From assembly GCA_004194705.1 (NCBI GenBank), contig SADC01001370.1, positions 434,001 through 498,000 on the forward strand: a stretch of 64,000 bases of DNA. Direction: 5' to 3'. Origin of the DNA: Ditylenchus dipsaci. Its lineage: Eukaryota > Nematoda > Chromadorea > Rhabditida > Anguinidae. Numbering within the stretch: position 1 is the first letter of the stretch; each line of letters opens with the position of its first letter. The position numbers and the translations under genes are program-made. Shown here one piece after another: positions 12,339-23,501 of this stretch. The notes below the pieces were generated by a model that was given only the letters and a program-made list of their open reading frames with translations, made no database searches and had not been told where the DNA came from.

Positions 12339-12582
12339 CCGTATTTCCTCTAATAGCTCCTCCGGGGAGTTATTTTTTGGATGCCCAAAAATCGGAAAAA
12401 TTTGAGGTCGATCTCGAGATTTTCGGGTGAAAATTCAAAATCGAAAAGGAGGAATCAGTAGAGCTCGTTAAGAAAAGGCGTAAAACAGCTTTGCAAAAAT
12501 TTTACTCCGGGGTGAGATATAGGTTCTCAAAGTTGAGGGGGGGAAGTTATTAGAGCAGGGGGAGCTATTAGAGGTAATACGG
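12339..12582. mobile_element. MITE with CCGTATTTCCTCTAATAG ends, TA-flanked
   Basis: The inverted ends are CCGTATTTCCTCTAATAG and the complement of a matching GAGGTAATACGG, with TA on both sides. End fragments of the same family are at about 7284 and 17707. Confidence 0.7.
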
Positions 12583-12695
12583 TACTCAAATTTCAAAACA
12601 TAAACTGCTAGCAAGAGATCAAAAAAGCAAAGAAATTACTTGGCGGTTGTTAAAATGGCAAAATGATTTGAAAAAAAATTGTCGCCTTTACTCGG

Positions 12696-12933
12696 TTAAA
12701 GGGCCATTGCCGTTTCCGACAACGGTTGTCCCCCGCCAATTCAATTTTTTTTATCGTTGGATTTACGTACGAATTTTTCAACTTGGTTTCTAACAAAACT
12801 GTACCTAAAATTAAATTCTATGCCTTGTTTTGTTAGAAACCGAGCTGAAAAATCCGTACAGAAGTTGAATGATTAGGCAAAAAATTTTGAATTGGCGGGG
12901 GACATTTCAAAACAGGTGGCAATGCCCCTTTAA
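12696..12933. mobile_element. TTAA-bounded foldback (TTAAAGGGCCATTGCC family)
   Basis: It starts TTAAAGGGCCATTGCC and ends GGCAATGCCCCTTTAA. The arms share CCGCCAATTCAA and TTTCTAACAAAAC, also found in the copies at 14834-15073 and 17287-17527. TTAA at both ends suggests a TTAA target duplication. Confidence 0.78.
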
Positions 12934-14133
12934 TGAAAAATCACATATAAATTTAATCTTGCCGGTGCAGGTGCGGACCGAAAAATGCCTGCAGCGGCAC
13001 CGACCCTCGCAAATTCCCGCACCGGCACCGACCCTCGCGAATTCTCTCTCTCTCTCTCTCGCCAGATGCAAAATCTTCAAAGCAGGATTTTGATGTCGAA
13101 AAGCAGGATTTTGAAAAAAAATCTGCAAAAAGCAGGAATGAACATAAAATTCCTATAAAATTCCTGCTTTTTCACTGTCAAAAAGCAGATTTCAAAACAA
13201 AAAGCAGTAAATTCCTGCTAAAGCAGGACATCTGGCCACCCTGCCTGCACCGGCCGGTGCCGGTGCGAGTCGGTGCCGTTACATCACTGCTACGCACCGA
13301 TTTTTGAACTACTTTATCTCAGAACTTGCTGCCCTGTTTTGGTATCAAAATGATGTGCAGTTTCTGCGCTTTCTATTACAGTCAAGTGCTGTAAAATAAA
13401 CGGTGATATCAACAATTTTTCGATCCTTATAAAAAAGAACTAAATTTTTTATTTCAAATTTCTTTTGAAAAGTGCTAATATTCTGCATGTTATAGATCAC
13501 TAACCCGAGTAACCTCGTATTTTTTTTTGAAAGCTCGTTGAATTCTGCACCAAATACGTGTTTTAGCTGCGCAAAGTTGTTCTTCTATCGAAAAACACAA
13601 TAAAATAACTGAAACAACCCAAAACTGTCTGATATCATACAATCAACCCGTGAGGGTTTCATGGAAAGAGCACTTTTTCAGAGAATTTTTTTCTCCTATG
13701 TTGTTCAGCGTGAAATTCTGAACAAGACGCTTACATTGGTACAAACAGCCTTTTAAGTGTTAAGCGCGGGACACCAAGTGACGGGACAATATTTTGTATT
13801 CAGTAAAGTCTGGGAAATAATTTCAAATCACAAAATTTTTTCGTTATAAATCTTAACTAAATTGTTATTTTTCAGGCCATCCAGGTGGATATCCATCTGA
13901 CCAGGAGGTGCCTACCCCAGGTATTGGGGCTAGTAGATAAAATCAAAATTTCGGTACTAACAAACCCTCTTCCTCATTCAATTCTAAAATGGTTTATTTT
14001 TATTTTACGAAATTATTATTTTTTAAAGCATCAAGTTGGATATCCTCTTACTGGAGTAGTTCCCTCCCCCAACCCTCCCGGGTTTTGGGATTTCGGTGGC
14101 AAATTAGCGATTTTAGTATTATCAAACCCAATT

Positions 14134-14400
14134 CGGCAGAGAGACCTGACCTAGCATTCTTCTATTCATATTCAGTTCAATCCATTCATTGTAATTTTGG
14201 GGTTGTCCCGCGATTCGGCGTCTTGCGGGACAGTGGCCAAAATGGGTCCCGTGACTGTTTCCGTGACTTTTGTCCGCGACTCTGTCCCGCAGGACAACGA
14301 TGTTGTCACGCTGGACAGAGTCGCGGGACAAAAGTCAGTGGACACGATTTGTCCCGTGTCACGTTGGAGTATGGATAGAGCTTTAGCATATTCAGTTAAA
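14134..14400. repeat. GTCCCGCGACTTTTGTC mirrored motif cluster
   Basis: The motifs TTTTGTCC(G)CGACTCTGTCC and their complements alternate over 14205-14360, making an iteron-type foldback. The sequence GCAGAGAGACCTGACC at 14135 recurs at 15640. Confidence 0.55.
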
Positions 14401-14833
14401 GGACCCTGTATCTTCCTTATCATGGCAATTTCAAAGGTTTGAATGCGCCCGGGACCACATGAATTTTGTCAATAATGTTTTCGAATTACCTTTTGGTACT
14501 TTTTATTTGCATTTTAAATTTCAAACGTTATGTTCTATTCGATACAATCACATTTCGACAGTGACAGTTGTGGAGCAGTGGAAGTCGGATAAGTAGTCCG
14601 ATCTGGCATTGTCAAGCAACGTTAAAGAATGAGAACAGAAAGAACCCGTCTAAACTCTCTAAACTCTCGCTCGAATAGTGAATGGTTCTATGTTTTAAAC
14701 GAATTTACAAGTTTATTTTCTGAACAATAAGCGCAAATAAAAAACAATTCTAAATTATTATTGACAAAATATGTGTGGTCCCGCGCGCATTCAAACCTTT
14801 CGAATTGCCATGATAAGGAAGAGACAGGGTCCT

Positions 14834-15073
14834 TTAAAGGGCCTGACCTCTTCCTACTCGGTGGTCCCCCGCCAATTCAAAAATTTTCCCTCGATCATTG
14901 GACTTCTGTACGGATTTTTCCGCCACGTTTCTAACAAAACTAGGCCTGAAATCAAATTTTAGGCTTAGTTTTGTTAGAAACCTAGCGAAAAAATCCGTAC
15001 AGAAGTCCAATGATCAAGGGAAAATTTTTGAATTGGCGGGGACCACCGAGTAGGAAGAGGTCAGGCCCTTTAA
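14834..15073. mobile_element. TTAA-bounded foldback (second copy)
   Basis: The ends are TTAAAGGGCCTGACC and GGTCAGGCCCTTTAA. It is an almost perfect palindrome with TCTGTACGGATTTTT and TTTCTAACAAAACTAGG in the arms. Confidence 0.8.
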
Positions 15074-15089
15074 TGACCGAAAATATACG

Positions 15090-16363
15090 ATAAATAAAAA
15101 TAAAGTCTAAAAAATTGGTGTGAAACTACTCACTAAATAATGAACAATTTTAAAACAACAACATTCTTCCCTGTATTTTTGCTTGCAGGCATTAAAAAAT
15201 GAGGTTTTTATTACTTCTTCTGCTCAAGCGAAAAATATTGTTTGCTTTCTTAGCTCCTCATCCGCTAATACGCTTGAAAAAGCGGTTAATCTATTATTAA
15301 TTTTGGTGTCTGCTCATCTTCCTCTTTAAGAATAGCTCCTCATAAAAAGAGTTAAATAGAATGACAAATTGGTGGTCATTTAATGAAAACTCTCAATTAT
15401 AAATTCAGGGTCGGCGTGAGGCGTAAAAAGCTAAAGGCAATCAATAAGGTCATCTCAAATTTTAGGTCAAGGAAAGAAACAAACAAAATTGACATAAATA
15501 TACTCATAAATAACGATGTAATAAGTAATATCAATACTCATTACTCTGTCAAATTTGTTATGAAAAATGTCATCGAAGAATGGCAGATTAAAAGTTTGTC
15601 CCCATCCGATAAAACACTATTCAACTCTCAGTTGCCTGAAGGCAGAGAGACCTGACCTAGCATTCTTTTATCCACTTTCGACAAGTGCTCAAGCAAAGTA
15701 AGGGTGCAACAGCTATAAGCTTATGGAACAGTTGTTTTTGCCAATATTCTTACTCAATATCTGTTCATATGGTTTAGTTGATTAATTCTCTTCTTTTAGT
15801 GTTTTGTTGAAAGCCAGTCCTGTCTTTTCTTGATGCAAAGTAAGAAGTTAATTACTCTGCTTCACGGCCGGCATATATCATTGCTTAAAGAAACAAATCT
15901 TCTAGTTATTTTTAAAAAGAAGACAAACAGATCTAGTAGTAGACGATATCTTGTCTCTGCACATGGTCCATCTAACGCCGGGTGTGTATTCAACTTGACT
16001 AGAGGAATATTGAACAAGGCATCACATTTCATCGGGAAGATAATGCATAATAAGAAAACAAATGAGCAAAATTACATCACAAAAATTTATCAAATCATAG
16101 AAAAAGAGCATTATGTAAACCTCAATTGATCCATGAGAACAGAACAAAAGAATGAGAACAGAAAGCACCCGTCTAAACTCTCTGACAATAGGAAATACCC
16201 CGACAACCCTCCTTCAAGACTCAAAAAAAGTATATCACAGTATCACTTACACAGCTTTATTTATTTACACAGGCAGTTTATACCAGAAAGCAAAACGAAA
16301 ATAATTTATATATTTTTTTTTCTATGGATGATTCTATATCTTACGTTCACGTGTCAGCAAGTT
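15090..16363. other. No confident gene; two small open frames
   Basis: Plus-strand open frames at 15383-15655 (90 codons) and 15830-16129 (99 codons) are basic and match no family I recognise. They may be transposon remnants, since the first ends in a repeat also present at 14135. They are not called as genes. Confidence 0.3.
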
Positions 16364-19300
16364 TTACATGCCCGAATACTTAGGTCCACCGCCGCCTTCT
16401 GGAGCAACCCAATTAATCTAAAATACATTTTTGACATATGCTGACAATGTGATTAAATAAAAATGTCGCGTCCTTGATTACAACTTTAAGACTGAAAACA
16501 TCAATCGGAGAAATATTCATAGCTCTGTCTAATAACTTTTGATTGATCGCATATGGCCTTCGACCAAATTATAAAATTAATACAGTCAAACCTAGATATA
16601 AAAAACCCCTAGGGACCGGCTATTATTTTTTGTTATATCAAGGGTTTCGTTGTATCAAGGGTACACTAATAGTCATTTAACATGATCCCTGGCCAAATAG
16701 GCGTCAAAAAATGTTTGTTATATCAGGGGTTTCGTTATATCAAGGGCTCGTTAGGTCGAGGTTTGACTGTAATATAACTAATTATATGTTCGCTTTTTTA
16801 AAGGGAGGGTAAATCTCTTGTCCGTATCTCGTCCCGGATGGAAATCGTTTTAATTTAAATTCAAACAGATTTGAAGGTTACTGATTCAAATCCCTCTTGC
16901 CGCACACTTTATTTTCTTAACATTTTTTCCGAACTTGATATCGAAATTATCCTAAAGCTCTTGGGAGCACAACAAAGACTTAAGCGCAGAGATACATGGA
17001 TACATGAGCTAATTTACAGCCCAAAATCTGGATAAGAATTATTTATTTTAAAGGTGATATGCATTAAAACTTAAAATTAAGGCTGATAGTGACAAGAAAT
17101 CACTCCTACAAATGATTCCATTCAATAAATTGATAATTAAAATGGTGTTTCGCTCAATCACAAAAAAAATAAGAAAAAAAGTGTGTGCGCAGAGGGATTC
17201 AAAACAGCGACCTACAAATGTGTTTGAATTTGGATTAAAGCGATTCCCATGCGGGACCAGATACGGACAGTAAATGTACCCCCCGTTTAAAGGGCCATTG
17301 CCACCTGTTTTGAATTGTCCCTCGCCAATTAAAATTTTTTTGCCTAATCATTCAACTACTGTACGGATTTTTTAGCTTGGTTTCTAACAAACAAGACCTA
17401 GAATTCGATTTTAGGTATGGTTTTGTTAGTAACTAAGTTGAAAAATTCGTACGTAAATCCAACGATGAAGAAAAAAATTTGAATTGGTGGGGGACAACCG
17501 TCGTCGGAGACGGCAATGGCCCTTTAGGCAAAGGGCTCGATCTTTTTGAAACTACGAAAATCAGTGCTGTAAATCTCGCCAACGGCTAAAGTTCAGGCAC
17601 CTGTTTCTAGCAGTTTTTAGTATTAGCCAGCCTGGTGCCGCGGATTATTAATTAGCTCAGACATAGGCACCGGGCTAGAAGTAAAAAAATTATCATTTGA
17701 ACCTTTTTACATATCGGCAATTAGAGGAAATACGGTAAATTATTATTTTTTTGTTCAAATGATTAATTAATTAATTTTTCATTCCTTGCCCGCTGCCGGT
17801 GTCTAAAATACAAAACAATCCGCGGCATCGGGGTGATTTATAAACAATAATAACTTCTACAAAACAGGTGGCTGAAGTTTAGCCGGTGCCGAGATTAACA
17901 GCACTGATGAAAATGGAATGTTTGAGATTGAAGTCGAGGAAGTACGATGTCGACCAAATCGTTTGCTTACATTTTGCATAGGGTCCTTGATATCGCACGT
18001 CTTGCAATGTATACAATTCTGAGCATTTATTTGCAGCCGAAGCTCATTAGAATTTTCATCGCGAGGCACGTACTCATAGACACCTTGCAACAAAAAGACT
18101 ATTAAGGGTCTAGAAGAAATTTAGGAAATACACTAACCAGCAGGACAAAATCTTCCTTCCGGCCCATCGAAGACTTTCAGGTTAACATTTTCGGGAATAG
18201 AATCATCTTTAAGAGTCAAGTGCGAAGGCTGATTCTCTTCATGATTAGTTCCTGTCATCGCAACTAAATTTTTGAAATTAATTATTCAGTGACCCTGGCT
18301 ATCAAAATATAAACATGTGGGAACAAACGCACCTGAAGTGAGCAAATCAAATGTAAGCTTTCCATCAGGCTTAGGATATTCAATTGGTTGGTGCTTTTCT
18401 TTCGGCTCCGTCTTTTCATTGTCCATTTTACCATGATGCAAGGTCCACGGCTCTATTCCACGGCAAATGACGTAAAATAAGCCAGCATAAGACATGCCGC
18501 CGATGTAGCCCGCTCTAGTGTTGAAGGACGGGCGGCTAAAAAACAATGGTTGCAACACGTCTTCGTCACAAACTTTTCAAAGGGAATTACATATTTCGCA
18601 CTGCTTTCAACTCTTTCATGACTTGAGAACCTTTTAATGCTTCCTCGTAACTTGTCGGAGTGATGACTACAAAGAATATAGTGGCTAATAATTGTGAGGC
18701 CTTGTTCACAATAGTCGGCCGTAGATTTAACAATCCTCACTCGGAAATGGCCGTAACTTTTTATTGAATTTCCCATGGCACCAAAAGAGTAATTTTTAGA
18801 AAATTTAAAAAAATTTTATGGCCATTTCCGAGCAACGATTGTTGAATTTACAGTTCACCACTGTATGCGAGGCCTAAAAGGTTAATAACTGCAAATAGTT
18901 AATATCGTACACACTCATATGGCCGAAACTCATTTGGCCGCACTCATTTGGCCGCAACTCCTTTGGCCGCCATTGCACATTTTCGAATTTTTTGTAATTT
19001 GTAAATTCAAATTTAAATATAACCGAAAATTGATTTTTTGCACAAGAAAACAAAGTAAATTTACTTAAAAAAGTACCCAGATGCCCTAAAAGATGGAATT
19101 TGAACATAGTTTTGTTAACTGGAGCCTACCGCATAAAGAAACTCTAGTATGCATACATTTTTATGCATCCAGAGTCACTTTCGAGTGATTTGCGTCTAAG
19201 GTATGTGGGTGTGCGCATCTCAACCCAACAACCAAGCGCCCTGCGCCCCCGAAGGGGGCGCAGGGGGCTTGGTTGGTTAGAGATGCGCGCACTCACTTAC

Positions 19301-21709
19301 CTTAGACATAATTCCGAGCAAGACTCTTAAACAAAAATGCATTTAGAGGCTCTTTTTGCCCAGCTCCAGTGACCGAAACGGAGTAGAATGGCCTTTAGTT
19401 GATGACTTAACTACCTCTCTTCAATAAAAGGTCAAAATTAAGAGCAGTGGTGATTTTCTTATAAAAATGGGAAATGGCGGCCAAATGAGGTGCGGCCAAA
19501 GGAGTGCGGCAAATGAGCTGCGGCCATATGAGTAGTAACCGTTAATATTTATCATCGTTGGCACCAATACTAACCGCACCTAAGATCTTTTCCTACCTTC
19601 TTTGCTATCTTCGCCTACTGTTTCTGGAAAGATAGCTTCAGCTGCCAAGATTCCACTCATCATTGCATTGCCTGTGCCCTTTAGCTTCGCCACATTCATT
19701 AATCCAGCCGAGCATCCCACCAAGCATCCACCGGGAAACGATAGCTTCGGAATAGATTGGTACCCGCCTTCGTTTAGTGCCCTCGCTCCATATCCAATTC
19801 TTTTTCCGCCTTCAAGATGTTTCCGTATAGAGGGATGAGTCTTGTATCTTTGGAATTCCTGAAAAGTCTCCAGGATTAGAAACTTCTATAAAAGACAAAA
19901 AAAACGAACTTGGTATGGATTGAGGTAGGGATTCTTGTAATCAAGAGCCACAACAAAACCCGTGGAAACTAGCGATTGGCCATTATCCTCGATGTGATAC
20001 AGGATGAACCACCATACTGGTTTAATTTCAAAGGCCAACCAACAGTGTGCTCCACGTAACCAGGCTTGTGCTTAGACGGATCTATTTCCCAGAGTTCTTT
20101 CAGGCCGATACCCTGAAATTAGCTAAATCCAGCATGCTCGAATTCATAAACATAGGTATTTTTAACATACGTATGTCATTGGAGATGAGTTCTCTTCTAG
20201 ATTGAACTTATTGATGATTTGCTTTGCGAGATGACCACGACACCCCTCAGCGAAAATAGTGCATTTGGCGTTCAATTCCATCCCACGCTCAAAACTTTCC
20301 TAAAGTACGATGCAAATATTGAAAGAAAATAAACGTATGCGTTTCTATTATTAATGGCTGACTTTCGGTGATCCATCCTTTGCAACACCAACATCTGCAA
20401 GAGACTTGATAATAAATGAAAATAATTATTAACCAGCTTGCCATTAGTAGCGACGCCTTTCACAGAACCATCATCGTGATATAGAATTTCCTGAGCAGCT
20501 ATTCCCGGTATATTTCGACTCCTAGTTCTTCCTTAAAAGAGAAAAACTTAGCTAACTTCTTTTAATCAGAGCGCCAATTTACAGCTTTTTCGGCCAACCA
20601 CTTCACGACATGACCCAACCGAACAATGTAGTTACCTGAAAATAAATTAATCTGATTTACAAAAATCAATTTAAAGGGGCATGCCCGTGCCCGACACGGA
20701 GAAAGCGGGGACCAGCATATCTTTTTTTTTATCGGCAAACTTTTACATTTGTTCTTGTGTAAATTTTTTAAGTCTCTCCCTGATTTTGAAAAGTACCGTA
20801 AGGTCATCAATATCAGATTTGACGCAAAACGATTGAAAAACGGAACGATTCAAAAGAAATTGCTGGTCCCCGCCTTAACTTTTTGAAACGCACGGGCATG
20901 CCCCTTTAAACAAAGCAAAATTTACCATGGTTCGCCAAAGGAATTCCGGGAAATATAGGAATAGGAAACCGACGCTTTTCTGTAAGGATAGCAATCGATT
21001 CACCCTAGAAACACCGTCGATACAGTTAATGTAAATACAGTCGACTCTCGATTTAACATACACCCTGGGACCGACCCAGCCGTATGTTAAATCGGGGGGT
21101 AATTTGACGGAGTTTATTATTGAAGGGACCGGCCAAGCTGTATGTTAAATCGAGGTATATGTTAAATCGACCGTATGTTAAATCGAGAGTCAACTGTATA
21201 TAGAAAACCACTTTTATAATTCTTTACCTTCACTTCTTGCCGAATGGAGAATCCATTTCCTTCCAATTGGGAAACAACTTGTCCAACCCTTGGTTTCAAT
21301 TACAGCTCCGGATAAGGTATGCGCACCAGGCTCAGAAGCTTTCTCAACGACACAAACACGGATTTCTAAAATTGTTATTACAGAAAATTAGTTGTTTTAA
21401 AAGTCAAGAGGGAGACTTGGGAAAACACAAACCCTTGTCTTGTTCTATTGCTAACTGCTTGAGACGAATCGCTGTTGACATTCCAGCTGGCCCACCCCCA
21501 ATGATGAGAACATCATAATCATCGGACACTAAACTCACACATTTGTATTTTGCAACTATTAAGTTTTTACCTCTAGTCATATCAACATCTTTCCATCTTG
21601 GGTCGTTTTCACGAGGTTTCTGAGTGTAGTGAGTTGTTGTCCATTTTCCATTGACCACATTTCTGATTTGGCCACTCTTTTGGATGAGCCTGGTAATCGT
21701 GAGGTACAT
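16364..21709 (-). CDS. ETFDH: Electron transfer flavoprotein-ubiquinone oxidoreductase (ETF-QO/ETFDH), 15 exons
   Basis: This inner-mitochondrial-membrane flavoprotein passes electrons from ETF to ubiquinone. Exons on the minus strand are 21571-21709, 21433-21528, 21228-21365, 20926-21004, 20583-20635, 20442-20531, 20363-20394, 20171-20299, 19910-20112, 19597-19858, 18591-18666, 18333-18535, 18138-18263, 17971-18083 and 16364-16417. The product is about 598 residues (human 617). Visible landmarks are the FAD motif [64 protein letters not shown], the iron-sulphur segment [14 protein letters not shown] and the C-terminus [12 protein letters not shown]. Frame requires four missing single bases, two in exon 3 and one each in exons 6 and 9. 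Intron 6 has a GC donor. Several introns carry MITEs. The start ATG directly follows a TTTCAG acceptor. Confidence 0.95.
16583..16769. mobile_element. Pogo/Tigger-like MITE in the last ETF-QO intron
   Basis: The ends are CAGTCAAACCTAGATATA and TCGAGGTTTGACTG, flanked by TA. The inner motif GTTATATCAAGGG is repeated. Confidence 0.8.
16798..17290. mobile_element. TTAA-bounded foldback abutting the next one
   Basis: It starts TTAAAGGGAGGGTAAAT and ends ATGTACCCCCCGTTTAA. The arms share GTCCGTATC and TTGAATCCC-like blocks. Its right TTAA (17287-17290) is also the left TTAA of the next element. Confidence 0.65.
17287..17527. mobile_element. TTAA-bounded foldback (third copy of the TTAAAGGGCCATTGCC family)
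   Basis: It starts TTAAAGGGCCATTGCC and ends GGCAATGGCCCTTTA. The arms match the 12696-12933 copy. It lies inside the last intron of ETF-QO. Confidence 0.78.
18898..19548. mobile_element. hAT-type element in an ETF-QO intron (GGCCGCACTCATTT iterons)
   Basis: The element is 18906-19540. The ends are CGTACACACTCATATGGCC and the complement of GGTTACTACTCATATGGCC, flanked by the 8-bp duplication GTTAATAT (18898-18905, 19541-19548). The subterminal motif ACTCATTTGGCCGCA is repeated on both arms. The centre is a family A core (hairpin 19195-19305). Confidence 0.9.
20671..20909. mobile_element. TTAA-bounded foldback (TTAAAGGGGCATGCCCGTGC family) in an ETF-QO intron
   Basis: It starts TTAAAGGGGCATGCCCGTGC and ends GCACGGGCATGCCCCTTTAA, with GGTCCCCGCC in the arms. 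Relatives lie at 28417-28698, 30136-31312, 52929-53741 and about 62528. Confidence 0.82.
21038..21196. mobile_element. Pogo/Tigger-like MITE in ETF-QO intron 3
   Basis: The ends are CAGTCGACTCTCGATTTAAC and its complement ending in CAACTG, flanked by TA. The inner motif GTATGTTAAATCGA is repeated in both orientations. Confidence 0.82.
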
Positions 21710-22250
21710 CTGAAACGCCAAAATGAGCATGAATGAAAATGTAATCAAAGGTATAAAAGTCAACACTGGTAAACAATAACAACTCGAAGATACTCGGTGG
21801 AAAGAGACTGGAAAGTGACCTTGCCTTCCTTCCTTGTCATTATCAAAGAACAATTAATAAATAAATCCTTTCAAACAATTTTGTTTTGAATTGGCGCAGT
21901 TTCAATGATTAGCGTTTCTGCAATTGAAGTAATAAGATTCCCCCAAATATTTAGTCTTTTCTCTAGACTTGTGCGCCTTTTTGTCTCTACAATCTTTTAG
22001 TTTTTTTGGTCATTTTGCAAGTGTCATTTGCTTTACTATAGCCAATTCACGTAAAATTATGTCCTCTATAACGCCGAGTTCTTTGCTCTAGTTTTGTGGG
22101 TTCTTGACAAAATTTTTTAGGATCCTGCCCACCTTTCAGCGTTAATTATAAGGTGTTGCATTTTCACAATAAATTTTTTATATTCAGAAATTCTGCTGAG
22201 TGTTAGCTTTCCGTTATCATCCGGATCTACAAGTTGGTTACAGAAAATAA

Positions 22251-22692
22251 ATGGCTAAGTCAAAGAACCACACCATCACAACCAGAACAAGAAGGACCAC
22301 CGAAATGGAATTCACAAGCCTGCTCGTCAGCGTTATCAGGTTAGTTGAATTTCATAGTTGCAAATTCTTTGCTACAATGACAAACTGGATACCCCTTTGG
22401 CTGTAATTGTGGCCAATAGGGGACATTTTTTCTGTCAAAACTAGTGAATAGTCAAGTAATTTGAGCCCTTTCTTCATGATTGCCTGTACGGTAGTTATGA
22501 AGTGATATGCAAGGCATCTTTATAGATAAATACAGCTAGATAAATTCCTACGGAAGTTGTCAATTCAAACTAATTTTTATTATTATTTAGTCCATGAAGG
22601 GTGTCGATCCCAAGTTCTTGCGCAATCTTCGCTACGCCAAGAAGAACAACAAGCGCCATCAGCATGCTCAGCCTTTGGAATCGAAAGCCTAA
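22251..22692 (+). CDS. RPL29: Ribosomal protein eL29 (RPL29), two exons, apparent 1-base deletion
   Basis: Exon 1 (22251-22339) starts MAKSKNHT, and after a frame break reads HNQNKKDHRNGIHKPARQRY. Exon 2 (22591-22692) reads SMKGVDPKFLRNLRYAKKNN and ends TAA. The joined product is the small basic large-subunit protein eL29, about 63 residues. Exon 1 is 89 nt where 90 are needed; one base is missing near 22275, in the ACCATCAC context. Splice sites are CAG|GTTAGT and TATTATTTAG. A pyrimidine stretch CTTTCCG at about 22208 fits a TOP-type 5' end, and AATAAA lies at 22810. A sequencing indel is the simplest reading; a processed pseudogene is unlikely because the intron is kept. Confidence 0.92.
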
Positions 22693-22809
22693 GCGCAGGC
22701 TATGAGTGGCGTAACTGTCTCTTGTTGTATTCTTCTCTGTTATTGGTTGTTCACATTTTTGACTTGTTTGAGTGGCTTTTTGCCTCTTTAGTGATGTCTA
22801 CTTTTGTTG

Positions 22810-22815
22810 AATAAA
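22810..22815 (+). promoter_or_regulatory. Polyadenylation signal of RPL29
   Basis: AATAAA lies about 118 bases after the eL29 stop codon. Confidence 0.6.
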
Positions 22816-22874
22816 CCTCATTTCGTTGAATATTTACACTTTACTTTGTGTCTTACTGCTATTCCCATCATCGT

Positions 22875-22970
22875 TAGCAATAGGGGTGTTGAGCCCTCGA
22901 AATTTTTTCGAGGGCTTGGCTCGAGGCTCGAACATGATTTCAAGCCCTCGGCTCGGCAACCCTGGTTAAG
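22875..22970. repeat. GAGCCCTCGA/TCGAGGGCTTGG mirrored motif
   Basis: This is a compact cluster of CTCGAGG-type repeats bounded by GGGTGTTGAGCCC and CGGCAACCCTGG, resembling a short iteron MITE. A related cluster is at 45892-46065. Confidence 0.5.
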
Positions 22971-23215
22971 AAGGTATTACACTGGCAAGGGAGAGACCTA
23001 GACTGAAAAACCATGATAATGGGTATTCAGTTGTTTACAGATCTTTGAGTGATCCTTGTAGCGAGTTTTGTGGATCTTTAGAGCTGGGCACCTTTAGAGC
23101 GAGATTTGTTAGTAACTTGGGCATGCTCTACAAGAATACGCAGAAAAAATTGTCATCGAAGTTCCTCCAGGTCACAGTCAGCGTCTCTCGCTTATGAGTA
23201 GCAACTGGTATTTAT

Positions 23216-23420
23216 ATTACACGGGTAAAAAAAACACTGAAATCCGACCTAACTCGCACTGGTTTACCACCAAATTACCAATGGGCTTTCCATCGGATGC
23301 GTGTGGGAATTTGGTAGTGTTCCAGTGGAAACAAGGTGGGATTCCACTGGAATTGAGGTGGTATTCTACTGGAATTGTGGTGGTATTCCGCTGGATAAGA
23401 ATTCCGGAATCTAATCAACC
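23216..23420. repeat. TTCCACTGGAATT iteron fragment
   Basis: Several copies of ATTCCACTGGAATT-like motifs follow an ACACGGGTAAAAA end. It is related to the longer cluster at 31340-32030. Confidence 0.5.
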
Positions 23421-23501
23421 ACCCGAGTGGTCAGACCCTGAGCCACTACCCACTCGGCCAACATGTAGTTTTAATGTAATGGAGTTATTGGACACCTATA
23501 T

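Larger units (their letters stand above)
10413..13297. mobile_element. hAT-type element (CAGTGATGTAA ends, CCGGCACCGG iterons)
   Basis: The element is 10421-13289 with ends CAGTGATGTAA and TTACATCACTG, flanked by the perfect 8-bp duplication CTACGCAC (10413-10420, 13290-13297). The subterminal regions are rich in CACCGGCACC/GGTGCCGGTG. A related pair of ends occurs at about 17560 and 17905. It holds several nested repeats (10661-10944, 11660-12245, 12339-12582, 12696-12933) and no recognisable transposase. Confidence 0.88.
8638..13763. mobile_element. Large foldback with about 570-bp arms, split by a hAT insertion
   Basis: The left arm 8638-9209 (starting TTAACACTTAAAAGG) reappears inverted as 10310-10420 plus 13298-13763 (ending CCTTTTAAGTGTTAA). 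The arms are nearly identical over several hundred bases. When the hAT-like element at 10421-13289 and one duplication copy are removed, the right arm becomes continuous. The interior 9210-10310 has repeated GGTACCACTACCTGGG-type motifs (9905-10020). No transposase is recognised. Confidence 0.8.

Noticed and set aside
16133..16444. 103-codon plus-strand open frame
   Set aside because: It lies antisense to the confirmed last ETF-QO exon (16364-16417) and has no family match.
20441..21243. GC donor as explanation for the exon 3 frame break at 21243
   Set aside because: Using GC there gives an immediate stop at the junction with exon 4; a missing base gives a same-length match to the family instead.
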